DNA of 64,000 bases from Bacteroidales bacterium (GTDB lineage Bacteria > Bacteroidota > Bacteroidia > Bacteroidales > ML635J-15): NCBI GenBank assembly GCA_031275085.1, contig JAISPG010000028.1, forward strand, positions 1-64,000. The letters are read 5' to 3'. Every line of letters starts with the position of its first letter. Positions within the stretch are counted from its first letter, which is position 1. Of the stretch, positions 54,416 through 63,218 are shown one piece after another. The notes beneath the pieces were generated by a model that made no database searches, was not told where the DNA came from, and was given only the letters and a program-made list of their open reading frames with translations. The translations under genes were made by a program, and so were the position numbers.

Positions 54416-54711
54416 ATAACCGCGTTGGCAAAATTAGAACAAAGAATATTTAATTTTGTAGTTGAGCAGCCATTCTGAAAGAACAGAACAAAAAAATAGC
54501 AGTTCCAAATCCTTTTGCAAAAATTTAAACTTTATCCAACTAGAAACAGGTAAGATACTCGCAAAGTCGTAAGAACTGAAACTAATAAATATCTACAAAG
54601 AAGCAGACGTTAAACAAAATTTTATGACATGAAAAATTCAGCCTGTATCTGAAAACACTAGTAAAAATGGACAAACTGTTATTGTAGATTATATTTATCT
54701 AAAAAAATGTG
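54416..54711. other. Gene-free region before the DUF4143 ATPase gene
   Basis: About 300 nt without a convincing ORF or hairpin. Composition is slightly less AT-rich than the adjoining intergenic DNA. It may be a remnant of acquired sequence, but I recognise nothing specific. Confidence 0.5.
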
Positions 54712-54751
54712 TATTTTTGCTCGTTATATATATGAATAATGTGTATTTTTG
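54712..54751 (+). promoter_or_regulatory. Duplicated -7-like boxes
   Basis: TATTTTTG occurs at 54712-54719 and again at 54744-54751, each within GTGTATTTTTGC, 32 nt apart. Either may serve as the -7 element. No correctly spaced TTTG is seen upstream of either. Their presence supports the ATG at 54768 as the start. Confidence 0.45.
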
Positions 54752-54767
54752 CCAAAATCTTATAGAT

Positions 54768-56090
54768 ATGGAAATTAGCAGAGAGATATTGAATAGTCTA
54801 AATCGATGGAAAGAACACCCTTATCGCAAACCGCTTGTTTTACAGGGAGCAAGACAAGTTGGTAAGTCATTTATTCTCAAACAATTTGGTGCGCAACATT
54901 TTGAAAATTGCTGTTATGTGAATTTTGATTTTGAAAAAGAGCATAAAACTGAATTTGCCATCACTAAAGACCCTGTACGCATTGTTTCTTATCTTACAGC
55001 AGTAAAAGGAATGGATATTAATCCCCAAAAAACGCTGATTATTTTCGATGAAATTCAAGAATGTAATGATGCATTGAATAGTTTGAAATATTTTCGCGAA
55101 CTGATGCCCGAGCAAGCGGTTGTGTGTGCAGGGTCATTGCTTGGTGTGGCGTTGAAACGGGAAGGTGCTTCTTTTCCCGTTGGTAATGTTGATTTTTTGA
55201 CACTTTATCCTGTCAGTTTCAAGGAATTTCTAGTACTTTACAACGAAAAATTATCTTATTTTCTGGAAAATTATGTTTCTTCTAAAAAAATGGAGAAAAT
55301 ACCTGAGATATTTCATACTCAACTAATTGAATCGTACAAAGTGTATCTATGTTGCGGTGGGATGCCGGAAACCATTGTCCGTTACCTCAAAAACAGAGAT
55401 TGGAATGAAGTCGATACCATCAATAATCAAATTCTTACTGCCTATACGCTTGATTTTGCCAAACATATAGACCACAAGGATATTCCTCGTTTGCAGCGAC
55501 TTTGGGAAAATATTCAGGATAATTTAGCAAAAGAAGACAGAAAATTCAGATATTCACTGATAGAAAAAAGTGCAAGAGGAAGAAATTATGAAAATTCGGT
55601 CGAATGGTTGGCTTTGAGCGGATTAGTAAACCGGGTTTTTGAAATCACTAAACCTTATTTGCCGCTTTCTTCCTATAAAAACAGTAATGCTTTCAAACTG
55701 TATCTCTCCGATTCGGGACTTTTAAGGACAAAATTCCGCCTTGCACCCACTACCATCTTGCAAGGTGATAGACTATTTGCTGAATTTAAAGGAATTCTGA
55801 CTGAAAATTATGTATTGCAATCACTTGTCCGTCAATTTGGAAACGATATTTTTTATTGGACTTCGGGGAATCTGGCAGAAGTAGAATTTGTGTTTCAACA
55901 CTCGGAAATGGTTATTCCTGTTGAGGCAAAATCAGCATTAAGTACAAAATCAAAAAGTTTATCGGAATACAGAAAAAAATACCAACCCGATTTCTCTCTC
56001 CGTTTTTCGTTGAAAAATGTTGAAAAAAACGATGATTTACTCAATTTACCTTTATATCTCGCCGATTATACGGAAAAACTGATAAAATGA
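54768..56090 (+). CDS. AAA-type ATPase with DUF4143 domain
   Basis: 440 residues from the ATG at 54768; in-frame upstream codons overlap the promoter-like repeats. The N-terminal AAA_14 ATPase has Walker A GARQVGKSF, Walker B IIFDEIQE and a sensor segment VVCAGSLLGVAL. The C-terminal DUF4143 domain has YLSDSGLLR and VEFVFQHSEMVIPVEAKS, which resembles a nuclease-like D-x(n)-E-x-K core. Such genes are scattered and often horizontally acquired. The function is uncertain. A transposase remnant lies directly downstream. Confidence 0.9.
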   Translation: MEISREILNSLNRWKEHPYRKPLVLQGARQVGKSFILKQFGAQHFENCCYVNFDFEKEHKTEFAITKDPVRIVSYLTAVKGMDINPQKTLIIFDEIQECNDALNSLKYFRELMPEQAVVCAGSLLGVALKREGASFPVGNVDFLTLYPVSFKEFLVLYNEKLSYFLENYVSSKKMEKIPEIFHTQLIESYKVYLCCGGMPETIVRYLKNRDWNEVDTINNQILTAYTLDFAKHIDHKDIPRLQRLWENIQDNLAKEDRKFRYSLIEKSARGRNYENSVEWLALSGLVNRVFEITKPYLPLSSYKNSNAFKLYLSDSGLLRTKFRLAPTTILQGDRLFAEFKGILTENYVLQSLVRQFGNDIFYWTSGNLAEVEFVFQHSEMVIPVEAKSALSTKSKSLSEYRKKYQPDFSLRFSLKNVEKNDDLLNLPLYLADYTEKLIK

Positions 56091-56144
56091 AAACACAAAA
56101 AAAATAGACAAAAAAGGGATTCCAACACCAAACAAACATAACTG

Positions 56145-56360
56145 TTACACAATCTTCAAAATCAAGGCTATGGCTTCCAAATCCGAAAAACAGGAAACAA
56201 CACTATAGCAGGGTATATTACTGTATTCATTTACATATTCTTTGCCGTTTTGTTTGCAAATATCCAATATTTTATCGAAATTTGTTTTTAGGTTGTGAAT
56301 AATTCTATTGTATGCTGTTATTGTGAGATTGCTAATACAAATTCTAGAGTTCTTGTTCAA
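56145..56360 (-). pseudogene. Transposase N-terminal remnant (IS982-like, tentative)
   Basis: A 71-codon fragment reads NLKTNFDKILDICKQ followed by NIPCYSVVSCFSDLEAIAL. This recalls the start of IS982-type transposases of Bacteroidota, where the second block is usually close to NIPRRGVVPKFSDLEVIAL. The frame stops after that block and the catalytic domain is absent. The match is from memory, not from a search. The rest of 56091-56428 holds no gene. Confidence 0.5.
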
Positions 56361-56428
56361 CTTTTTTTAATAAATTATCATATTTTAATTCTGCCAACAA
56401 GCCAATGAGTGGTAAATAATATTTTATT

Positions 56429-57184
56429 ATGAAAATAAAAAAACAAATTCCGGTAATATTGATAATTCTGTTATCTGTAAATTTTATTACAGCACAAAAT
56501 GAGTACGGAACAATAAAATATACTGTCAGTCATGACTGGACAAAAAAAATGGAATCAAACGAATTTATAAGCCAGGCACAAAAAGAACAATCTTCATATG
56601 TTTGGGGGAATAATAATTTATATAGTGAATATGCTATTTTGGAATTCTCTCCCGATGCATATCTATATAAAATGATTGAAAACAATGATGATCCGGGAGA
56701 GTATTCATGGAAATCCAACGAATATATAATTTATCGCGATATCAAAAATAATGCGACATATGATATAATAAGGACTTTAAATAATTTATATGTAATTGAA
56801 GATTCTATTTCGTATCAGAACTGGAAGATAAGAAATGATATGAAAGAGGTAGCAGGACATATTTGTATGAATGCTTATTACAGGGATACGATCAAAGATA
56901 AAGATATTATTGCATGGTTTGCCCTTGACATACCTCTTTCCTATGGTCCCAAAAGATATGGGGGACTACCGGGAATGATAATGGAAATAAATATGAACAA
57001 TGGTGCAGTAGTAATTACGGCAACAGATATTTCCTTTTCAGAAGAAAAAAACAATATAGAAAAACCTACTCATAAAAAAAAGATTAAAAAAGTTACCGAA
57101 GAAGAGTTTGACGATATAATTTATAAATTTATCCAACAAACCAAGAAAAACAAACGTCCTTACTTTTATACTATAAGTTATTAA
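56429..57184 (+). CDS. GLPGLI family protein
   Basis: 251 residues with a signal peptide (IPVILIILLSVNFITAQ). The motif GPKRYGGLPGMIMEI corresponds to the GLPGLI signature that names this Bacteroidota family of secreted proteins of unknown function. The preceding VAGHICMNAYYRD is also typical. The C-terminus is lysine-rich (KKKIKKVTEEEFDDI). It is a single gene after a transposase remnant. Confidence 0.9.
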   Translation: MKIKKQIPVILIILLSVNFITAQNEYGTIKYTVSHDWTKKMESNEFISQAQKEQSSYVWGNNNLYSEYAILEFSPDAYLYKMIENNDDPGEYSWKSNEYIIYRDIKNNATYDIIRTLNNLYVIEDSISYQNWKIRNDMKEVAGHICMNAYYRDTIKDKDIIAWFALDIPLSYGPKRYGGLPGMIMEINMNNGAVVITATDISFSEEKNNIEKPTHKKKIKKVTEEEFDDIIYKFIQQTKKNKRPYFYTISY

Positions 57185-57394
57185 ATATCACTTGTTATAT
57201 TATATGAATATATATTTGTTCTATTTTAGAAAACATATTAATTTATTCACATAAATTCTATAAAATTACATCAAAAATGTCAAAAAAATTAATTAAAAAA
57301 ACAATTAAAGTGTTATAAATCAAAAACTTAAAACAATCAACAATCAAATGAAAAAAAATTTTACAGATATATTTAAAATTTCGATTAAATAGTT

Positions 57395-57402
57395 TAAATT
57401 TG
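57395..57402 (+). promoter_or_regulatory. -7 box of the TPR membrane protein gene
   Basis: TAAATTTG matches TAnnTTTG, 30 nt before the ATG. The -33 region has only TTTA. Confidence 0.4.
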
Positions 57403-57432
57403 CAACCTCAAAATAGATAACAAATCTTTATT

Positions 57433-58122
57433 ATGGCAAAAAATAAAAAGACTGCAAACGAGAATAATAACTTTAAAACTGTTGAAACAGCATTCAATCG
57501 TGCTGAAAATTTTGTTGAAACAAAACAAAAAACTTTAATAGGTATTGCAGCCGGTATATTGGTAATAATTTTGGCAGTTGTCCTTTATACAAACTTTGTT
57601 CGTGAACCACGCAAAAACGAAGCATGGTCAGAATCATTTAAAGCAGAATATTATTTCGAAATAGACTCTTTTAATTTAGCATTATACGGAGATGGTTTTT
57701 ATCCCGGGTTTGTTGATATAGTCGACCAATATGGAAGTACACCTATGGGAAATGCCTCAAAATATTATGCAGGAGTGTGTCTCATGAGAATAGGAGAATT
57801 TGAATCTGCAATAGATTATCTTGAAGGGTTTAAAAGTAAAGATCCAATGGTTGGTGCAATGGCAACAAACCTTATAGGAGATGCCAATATGGAACTTGGA
57901 AATAATGAAACTGCTCTAAAAAATTATTTGAAAGCTGCAGATAAAGCCTCTAATGAATTTTTGACACCTGTTTTCCTGATGAAAGCCGGAAGAACATGTG
58001 AATTACTTGGAGACTATAAACAGGCATTAAACATTTATACTCGTATAGAAAAAGAATATCATGGCACGCAACAACAAAGAGAAGTTGAAAAATTTATTGA
58101 ACGTGCAAAAACAAAAATGTAA
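57433..58122 (+). CDS. Membrane-anchored tetratricopeptide-repeat protein
   Basis: 229 residues. A cytoplasmic N-terminus of about 35 residues precedes one membrane helix (TLIGIAAGILVIILAVVLY, about 36-54). TPR units follow in the periplasm (NASKYYAGVCLMRIGEFESAIDYL and later units up to about 225). The layout resembles YfgM-like periplasmic TPR proteins, but a specific role is not established. It is followed by a hairpin terminator and ribH. Confidence 0.85.
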   Translation: MAKNKKTANENNNFKTVETAFNRAENFVETKQKTLIGIAAGILVIILAVVLYTNFVREPRKNEAWSESFKAEYYFEIDSFNLALYGDGFYPGFVDIVDQYGSTPMGNASKYYAGVCLMRIGEFESAIDYLEGFKSKDPMVGAMATNLIGDANMELGNNETALKNYLKAADKASNEFLTPVFLMKAGRTCELLGDYKQALNIYTRIEKEYHGTQQQREVEKFIERAKTKM

Positions 58123-58150
58123 AAAATTTTAGTAAATAATAAATAAATTA

Positions 58151-58171
58151 GGGGCTTTATGCCCCATTTTT
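58151..58171 (+). terminator. Short hairpin between the TPR gene and ribH
   Basis: GGGGC (58151-58155), loop TTTAT, GCCCC (58161-58165), then ATTTTTG. It terminates or attenuates the TPR transcript. It overlaps an in-frame ATG at 58159, which argues for the ribH start at 58180. Confidence 0.7.
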
Positions 58172-58179
58172 GTAATACA

Positions 58180-58686
58180 ATGGCAAGTGAATTAAAAAAT
58201 CTGTCGGAATATACCGAAACCGGAATCGCAAAAAACACTCCTGCAAAACAATATAAAATCGGGATTGCAGTGTCTGAATGGAATAAGGAAGTTACTTTCA
58301 ACATGGCTGAAGGAGCTATTGATACATTAAAAAAATATGGTTATACAGCAGATGATATAATTCTTAAATATGTGCCAGGTAGTTTTGAATTACCGTTAGC
58401 TGCAAAATATTTGATTGAAATAGCAAAGGCAGATGCCGTAATTTGTCTGGGATGTGTAATACAAGGAGATACCAAGCACTTTGATTTCGTATGTTCTGGT
58501 GTAACACAAGGAATCATGGACATTAATATACAAACAGGAATACCTGTTGCTTTCGGAGTTTTGACAACCAACAACCAACAACAGGCACTGGACAGGTCAG
58601 GAGGCAAATTGGGAAATAAAGGAGATGAAGCTGCAATTGCTGTACTTAAAATGTTGTTTCTGAAAGATGAACTTAAAAATAAATGA
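58180..58686 (+). CDS. ribH: 6,7-dimethyl-8-ribityllumazine synthase
   Basis: 168 residues from the ATG at 58180. It condenses 5-amino-6-ribitylaminouracil with dihydroxybutanone phosphate in riboflavin synthesis. Signature segments are IGIAVSEWNKEVTFNM, YVPGSFELPLAAKYL, CLGCVIQGDTKHFDFV (with the catalytic histidine) and VLTTNNQQQALDRSGG. No FMN riboswitch is visible upstream. The stop overlaps the start of the next gene (ATGA). Confidence 0.96.
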   Translation: MASELKNLSEYTETGIAKNTPAKQYKIGIAVSEWNKEVTFNMAEGAIDTLKKYGYTADDIILKYVPGSFELPLAAKYLIEIAKADAVICLGCVIQGDTKHFDFVCSGVTQGIMDINIQTGIPVAFGVLTTNNQQQALDRSGGKLGNKGDEAAIAVLKMLFLKDELKNK

Positions 58687-59246
58687 ATTTAAGAAAAACT
58701 ATAGGAATATTATTTCTTGTGATAACAATATCATCTTGTTTAAGCAAGAAAAACTGGGAGCAAGCACACATTACATATAAGGACGAAAGTAAAAGCTCTA
58801 TGAATGTGTATCCCGGTAGAAATTCCTATTATAATCTGATACATGCAAAAAAAGATATTAAAGCAAAAAAAGAATTTCTTCTACCCGAAGATGTTAAAAC
58901 CGTAGAAAATGAACAATACAAATATGTAAGCATGTACTTCGATGAAGAAAACTTTGGAATGGAATCATACGGGTTCGGCAAAGTTATGGCGGGTGATGAA
59001 ATAATGATAGTAAAAACAAAATTCCGGGAAAAAACATGTGCATGTAAAACATCAGGAGCTTATTTTAAAGGGCACTTTCTTGTTTACAATAACGATATAC
59101 AAAGGATCAGGACAGATAAAAGATCAAATATTATAAATAATAAAGAAATTCAGGATTTTATGGATAAGTATTCCGATATTGATCTTCCACAAAAAATCAG
59201 TACTGTTGACGATCTTATTGAGTATATAAAAAATATCAACAATTAG
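58683..59246 (+). CDS. Lipoprotein of unknown function
   Basis: 187 residues. The lipoprotein leader MNLRKTIGILFLVITISSC has a good lipobox (ISSC). The mature part is alpha/beta with KNWEQAHITYKDES near the start and a CACK pair in TCACKTSGAYFKGHF. No family recognised. It overlaps ribH by 4 nt (ATGA), so it is translationally coupled to it, although a link to riboflavin is not evident. Confidence 0.8.
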   Translation: MNLRKTIGILFLVITISSCLSKKNWEQAHITYKDESKSSMNVYPGRNSYYNLIHAKKDIKAKKEFLLPEDVKTVENEQYKYVSMYFDEENFGMESYGFGKVMAGDEIMIVKTKFREKTCACKTSGAYFKGHFLVYNNDIQRIRTDKRSNIINNKEIQDFMDKYSDIDLPQKISTVDDLIEYIKNINN

Positions 59247-59343
59247 CCAACATAACATTTTAATAATCAAACATCTAACAAATTAACATTTCTGATGTTA
59301 AAAATTCGGTAAACCGGAATTAAATAAATTAATTTAATAATAG

Positions 59344-59351
59344 TAACTTTG
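59344..59351 (+). promoter_or_regulatory. -7 box of the parAB operon
   Basis: TAACTTTG matches TAnnTTTG, 30 nt before the parA ATG. No TTTG occurs at the right distance upstream. Confidence 0.5.
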
Positions 59352-59381
59352 AAAGTTCATTCTAACTAAATATATATCAAA

Positions 59382-60188
59382 ATGGGTAAAATAATAACAT
59401 TAGCTAATCAAAAAGGAGGAGTCGGAAAAACAACAACAGCTATAAACCTGGCTGCCAGTCTTGCTGTTCTAGAATATAAAGTCCTGGTTGTAGATGCTGA
59501 CCCTCAGGCTAATGCAACTTCAGGATTAGGATTTGATGTAAGAAATATACGCACAGGACTTTATGAAGCTCTTATTAAAGATGAAGACCCTCATAATATC
59601 ATATTATCTAGCAATATAGACGGCTTATATCTGCTTCCAAGTCATATAGACCTTGTAGGAGCCGAAATTGAAATGCTGGAACTTCCAAATCGTGAAAAAG
59701 TTTTAAAATTTATTTTAGAAAAAATAAAAAACGAATACGACTTTATTTTCATAGATTGCTCACCATCTCTGGGGCTTATAGTTTTGAACGCATTAACAGC
59801 TTCCGATTCCGTACTTATTCCAGTACAATGTGAATATTTTGCACTTGAAGGACTTGGAAAACTGTTAAATACCATAAGGATAGTTCAGGGACAACTTAAT
59901 CCTGAACTTGATATCGAAGGCTTTGTAATGACAATGTATGATGCCAGATTAAGACTTTCTGACCAGATATATGAAGAAGTTAAAAAACATTTCAGTGAAA
60001 TGGTATATGAAACAATAGTACATAGAAATGTAAAACTTGGCGAAGCTCCAAGTTTTGGTCAGACAATATTTGATTATGACGTAACATCAAAAGGAGCTAC
60101 AAACTATTTAAACCTTGCACGCGAACTTCTGCAAAGAAATAATATGACAAAAATTAACGAAAACGAAAAAATAATAAACACAAATTAA
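59382..60188 (+). CDS. parA: ParA/Soj chromosome partitioning ATPase
   Basis: 268 residues. The deviant Walker A motif KGGVGKTTTA starts near residue 10, with VVDADPQANAT and FIDCSPSLGLIVLNAL following. It is a short chromosomal-type ParA without an N-terminal HTH. With ParB it segregates the replication origin region. It starts a tightly packed plus-strand run: parB follows after 3 nt, then DUF5683, a lytic transglycosylase and ddl. Confidence 0.96.
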   Translation: MGKIITLANQKGGVGKTTTAINLAASLAVLEYKVLVVDADPQANATSGLGFDVRNIRTGLYEALIKDEDPHNIILSSNIDGLYLLPSHIDLVGAEIEMLELPNREKVLKFILEKIKNEYDFIFIDCSPSLGLIVLNALTASDSVLIPVQCEYFALEGLGKLLNTIRIVQGQLNPELDIEGFVMTMYDARLRLSDQIYEEVKKHFSEMVYETIVHRNVKLGEAPSFGQTIFDYDVTSKGATNYLNLARELLQRNNMTKINENEKIINTN

Positions 60189-60191
60189 AGA

Positions 60192-61079
60192 ATGGCCAAA
60201 AAGAATGCATTAGGCAGAGGACTGGATGCCTTAATTGATACATCGACAGTAAAAACACAAGAAACTCAACAAAGAGAACCGAACGAAATAGATATAACAT
60301 TAATTGAAGCTAACCCATTTCAACCACGTACAACATTTGACGAAGAAGCACTTCAGGAATTATCTGATTCGATAAAAGAACTCGGTATTATTCAACCGTT
60401 GACTGTCAGAAAACTGGACAACGGCAAATATCAGCTAATATCGGGTGAAAGAAGATTACGTGCATCAAAACTTGCAGACCTAAAAAAAATCCCGGCATAT
60501 ATTAGAGTTGCAGATGATCAGGGAATGCTTGAAATGGCACTGGTTGAAAATATACAGCGCGAAGATTTAAATGCTATTGAGGTTGCTATCAGCTATCAAC
60601 GCTTAATGGACGAATGTAAACTTACACAGGAAACACTTAGTCAGCGTGTTGGGAAAAAACGTTCTACAGTTGCAAATTATACAAGACTCTTAAATCTACC
60701 TGCAAAAATACAAATCGGTATCCGCGACGAGAAAATATCAATGGGACACGCCAGAGCTTTATTAGCACTTAAAGACGATGAAACCCAGTTGATGATATAC
60801 GATCAAATATTAAAATATGATTTTTCCGTACGCAGAGTCGAAGATATAATCAGAGAACTTAACAACGATGAGAACAATACCGAGAAAAAGAAAGTAAAAA
60901 AGAAAGTTCTAAGTACTCAAGACGATTATAACCAACTACAAAAACATTTATCAAACTGTTTTACAGCCAATGTCGAATTTAAAAGAAATACTAAAGGTAA
61001 TGGAAAAATCGTTATTCCTTTTAAAAACGATGAAGATCTGGAAAGAATTATTGCAATACTCGACAAAGTAAACACATAA
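60192..61079 (+). CDS. parB: ParB/Spo0J partition protein
   Basis: 295 residues. The N-terminal LGRGLDALID is typical. The CTPase/ParB domain has ISGERRLRASKLAD and ENIQREDLNAIEVAISYQR; the HTH region follows (LTQETLSQRVGKKRSTVANY). The C-terminal dimerisation region is preceded by a lysine-rich stretch (EKKKVKKKVLS). It loads on parS sites and acts with ParA. No convincing parS was found in the window. Confidence 0.97.
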   Translation: MAKKNALGRGLDALIDTSTVKTQETQQREPNEIDITLIEANPFQPRTTFDEEALQELSDSIKELGIIQPLTVRKLDNGKYQLISGERRLRASKLADLKKIPAYIRVADDQGMLEMALVENIQREDLNAIEVAISYQRLMDECKLTQETLSQRVGKKRSTVANYTRLLNLPAKIQIGIRDEKISMGHARALLALKDDETQLMIYDQILKYDFSVRRVEDIIRELNNDENNTEKKKVKKKVLSTQDDYNQLQKHLSNCFTANVEFKRNTKGNGKIVIPFKNDEDLERIIAILDKVNT

Positions 61080-61083
61080 CACG

Positions 61084-61626
61084 TTGGCTATTAATAAAAA
61101 AATATATTCAACCATATTTCTATTGCTAATCTGTAGCATTTGTCTATCTCAGACAGATACTACAGCATTTAGTACTTTAAAAGTACATTCTCCAAAAAGA
61201 GCTGCAATTTATTCAACAGTAGTGCCGGGACTTGGGCAAATTTACAATAAAAAATACTGGAAATTACCAATTGTTTATGTAGGCATAGGCGGGTTTACAT
61301 ATTTTGCCATTGATAATCAAAAAGAATTCAACAGATACAAAAATGCTTATATTTTAAGGGAAGATGGTAAAGATGATGAATTCATGGGAATATTAAATGA
61401 ACAGGCACTATTAAATGAAATGGACAGATGGAGAAAATACCGGGATCTTTGTATTGCAGGTGCTGTTCTAATATATGCATTACAAATAATAGATGCAAAC
61501 ATAGATGCACATCTTATGGATTTTGATATAGGTGATAATTTGAGTGTCAAACTTATGCCAAGTCAGTTTAACACCAGATTTTCACGTTCAACTGTAATGG
61601 GATTTGGTTGTATAATAAATTTTTAA
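61084..61626 (+). CDS. DUF5683 family membrane protein
   Basis: 180 residues. The only sensible start is TTG at 61084, 4 nt after the parB stop, giving a signal-like N-terminus (YSTIFLLLICSICLSQ). The DUF5683 core reads SPKRAAIYSTVVPGLGQIYNKKYWK, followed by helices (LPIVYVGIGGFTYFAI and LCIAGAVLIYALQIIDANIDAHL). The function is unknown. The family regularly follows parAB in Bacteroidota. Confidence 0.85.
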   Translation: MAINKKIYSTIFLLLICSICLSQTDTTAFSTLKVHSPKRAAIYSTVVPGLGQIYNKKYWKLPIVYVGIGGFTYFAIDNQKEFNRYKNAYILREDGKDDEFMGILNEQALLNEMDRWRKYRDLCIAGAVLIYALQIIDANIDAHLMDFDIGDNLSVKLMPSQFNTRFSRSTVMGFGCIINF

Positions 61627-61628
61627 TT

Positions 61629-63218
61629 ATGAATATAAAAAAATATTTTTTGTATATTATCCTATGTATAATAATATTTAATACTTATGCTATAAATGAT
61701 ACAACTGCCTTAAAATTGACTGAAGAAGAATTTAATTATAACGACTGTTTTGTTGCAGATAACCTTGATAGCTTGTTAAATTGCTGGTTTTATCACATTG
61801 GTCGTGATTCTATCGCTTATCTTTCACCTGAAGACAGATATTTCTTTGTTACAGACCTTGCTGATTCAATATATGAAGACAGGATAAAAAATATTCCCTC
61901 TCCCATTGAATTAAGTTATAATAAAATAGTTCAAAAATATTTAGATACATATGTAAAAAACGGAAAGTGGGTAGCTCCAAAATTTTTAGGTCTATCTCAC
62001 CAATATTTTCCTATGTTTGAAGAAAAGCTGGATTCATATGATATTCCACTTGAGATAAAATACCTGGCTATTGTAGAATCTGCATTAAATCCAAGAGCAA
62101 AATCAAGATCCGGCGCCGCAGGATTATGGCAATTTATGTATCAGACCGCTAAAGGCTATGGAATGGAAATAAACTCCTATGTTGACGAAAGAATGGATCC
62201 TGTAAAATCTACTGATGCTGCCTGCCGGTTCCTTAGCAGCCTTTACAACACATATAATGACTGGATACTGGCAATTGCCGCATACAATTGTGGTCCGGGA
62301 ACTTTAAACAATGCAATAAGGCGTTCGGGAGGAAAAACAAATTACTGGGAAATTTACCCATATCTGCCACATGAAACACGGAATTATGTTCCAAGATATA
62401 TTGCAATTATATATCTTTTCCATTATGCAGAAGAACACGGATTTAAACCCGAATATATTCCTTATTATGATGATGTGGACACAATAATGATCCGTAAAGA
62501 GCTACACTTTGCACAATTGGATTCAGTATTAGGGATAAGCGTTGCTCAAACACGGGAATTAAATCCTCAATACAAGTTAGATATTGTCCCTGCTAAAACA
62601 AAACATTATCCCTTAAGGATGCGCAGGCAATATATAAGCCAATTTATAGAACTCGAAGATTCAATATATAAATTTCAGGATTCAATATTTTTCAATCCAC
62701 GTAAATATAACTACAAACCAAACGAAACATATGTGGATTATGCTCCTATCGCCGCACAACCGGAAGGAACAGTCAGTCTTACATATACTGTAAAATCCGG
62801 AGATGTTATAGGGCTTATATCTTCGTGGTACGATGTAAAAAATGCCGATCTCAAAGCATGGAACGGACTCAGCGGAAATAATATAAAAGTCGGACAAACT
62901 CTTAAAATATATGTACCGAAAGACAAAGAAGAAAAGTTTAAAAATATTGACAACATGTCTTTTGAACAAAAACAAAAAAGTGTGGGAGTTGATCCGTCAA
63001 CAAATCAACCTAAAGAAGATCCCCTTGATCCAGGTTATGAATACTATACAGTAAAAGCAGGCGACAATCCGTATAATATTGCAAACAGATTTGACGGTAT
63101 ATCTGTTGATGACATATTAAAATTAAACGGAATAACAAATCCTTCAGGATTAAAAATAGGACAAAAGTTAAAAATCAGAAAAAAACAATCCAATGAAAGC
63201 GGAACAGCACTTAAATAA
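61629..63218 (+). CDS. Membrane-bound lytic murein transglycosylase with LysM domains
   Basis: 529 residues from the ATG at 61629. A signal peptide precedes an SLT/MltD-type domain (about 115-270), with the catalytic glutamate in AIVESALNPRAKSRSGAAG followed by LWQFM and IAAYNCGPG. Two LysM domains follow (about 385-430, YTVKSGDVIGLISSWYDV, and 475-522, YTVKAGDNPYNIANRF). It cleaves peptidoglycan glycan strands. The 3' end overlaps ddl by 26 nt. Confidence 0.94.
   Translation: MNIKKYFLYIILCIIIFNTYAINDTTALKLTEEEFNYNDCFVADNLDSLLNCWFYHIGRDSIAYLSPEDRYFFVTDLADSIYEDRIKNIPSPIELSYNKIVQKYLDTYVKNGKWVAPKFLGLSHQYFPMFEEKLDSYDIPLEIKYLAIVESALNPRAKSRSGAAGLWQFMYQTAKGYGMEINSYVDERMDPVKSTDAACRFLSSLYNTYNDWILAIAAYNCGPGTLNNAIRRSGGKTNYWEIYPYLPHETRNYVPRYIAIIYLFHYAEEHGFKPEYIPYYDDVDTIMIRKELHFAQLDSVLGISVAQTRELNPQYKLDIVPAKTKHYPLRMRRQYISQFIELEDSIYKFQDSIFFNPRKYNYKPNETYVDYAPIAAQPEGTVSLTYTVKSGDVIGLISSWYDVKNADLKAWNGLSGNNIKVGQTLKIYVPKDKEEKFKNIDNMSFEQKQKSVGVDPSTNQPKEDPLDPGYEYYTVKAGDNPYNIANRFDGISVDDILKLNGITNPSGLKIGQKLKIRKKQSNESGTALK

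Noticed and set aside
59988..60002. parS-like palindrome CATTTCAGTGAAATG within parA
   Set aside because: It has an odd-length centre and lacks the CACGTG core of the usual parS (TGTTTCACGTGAAACA), so it is probably chance.
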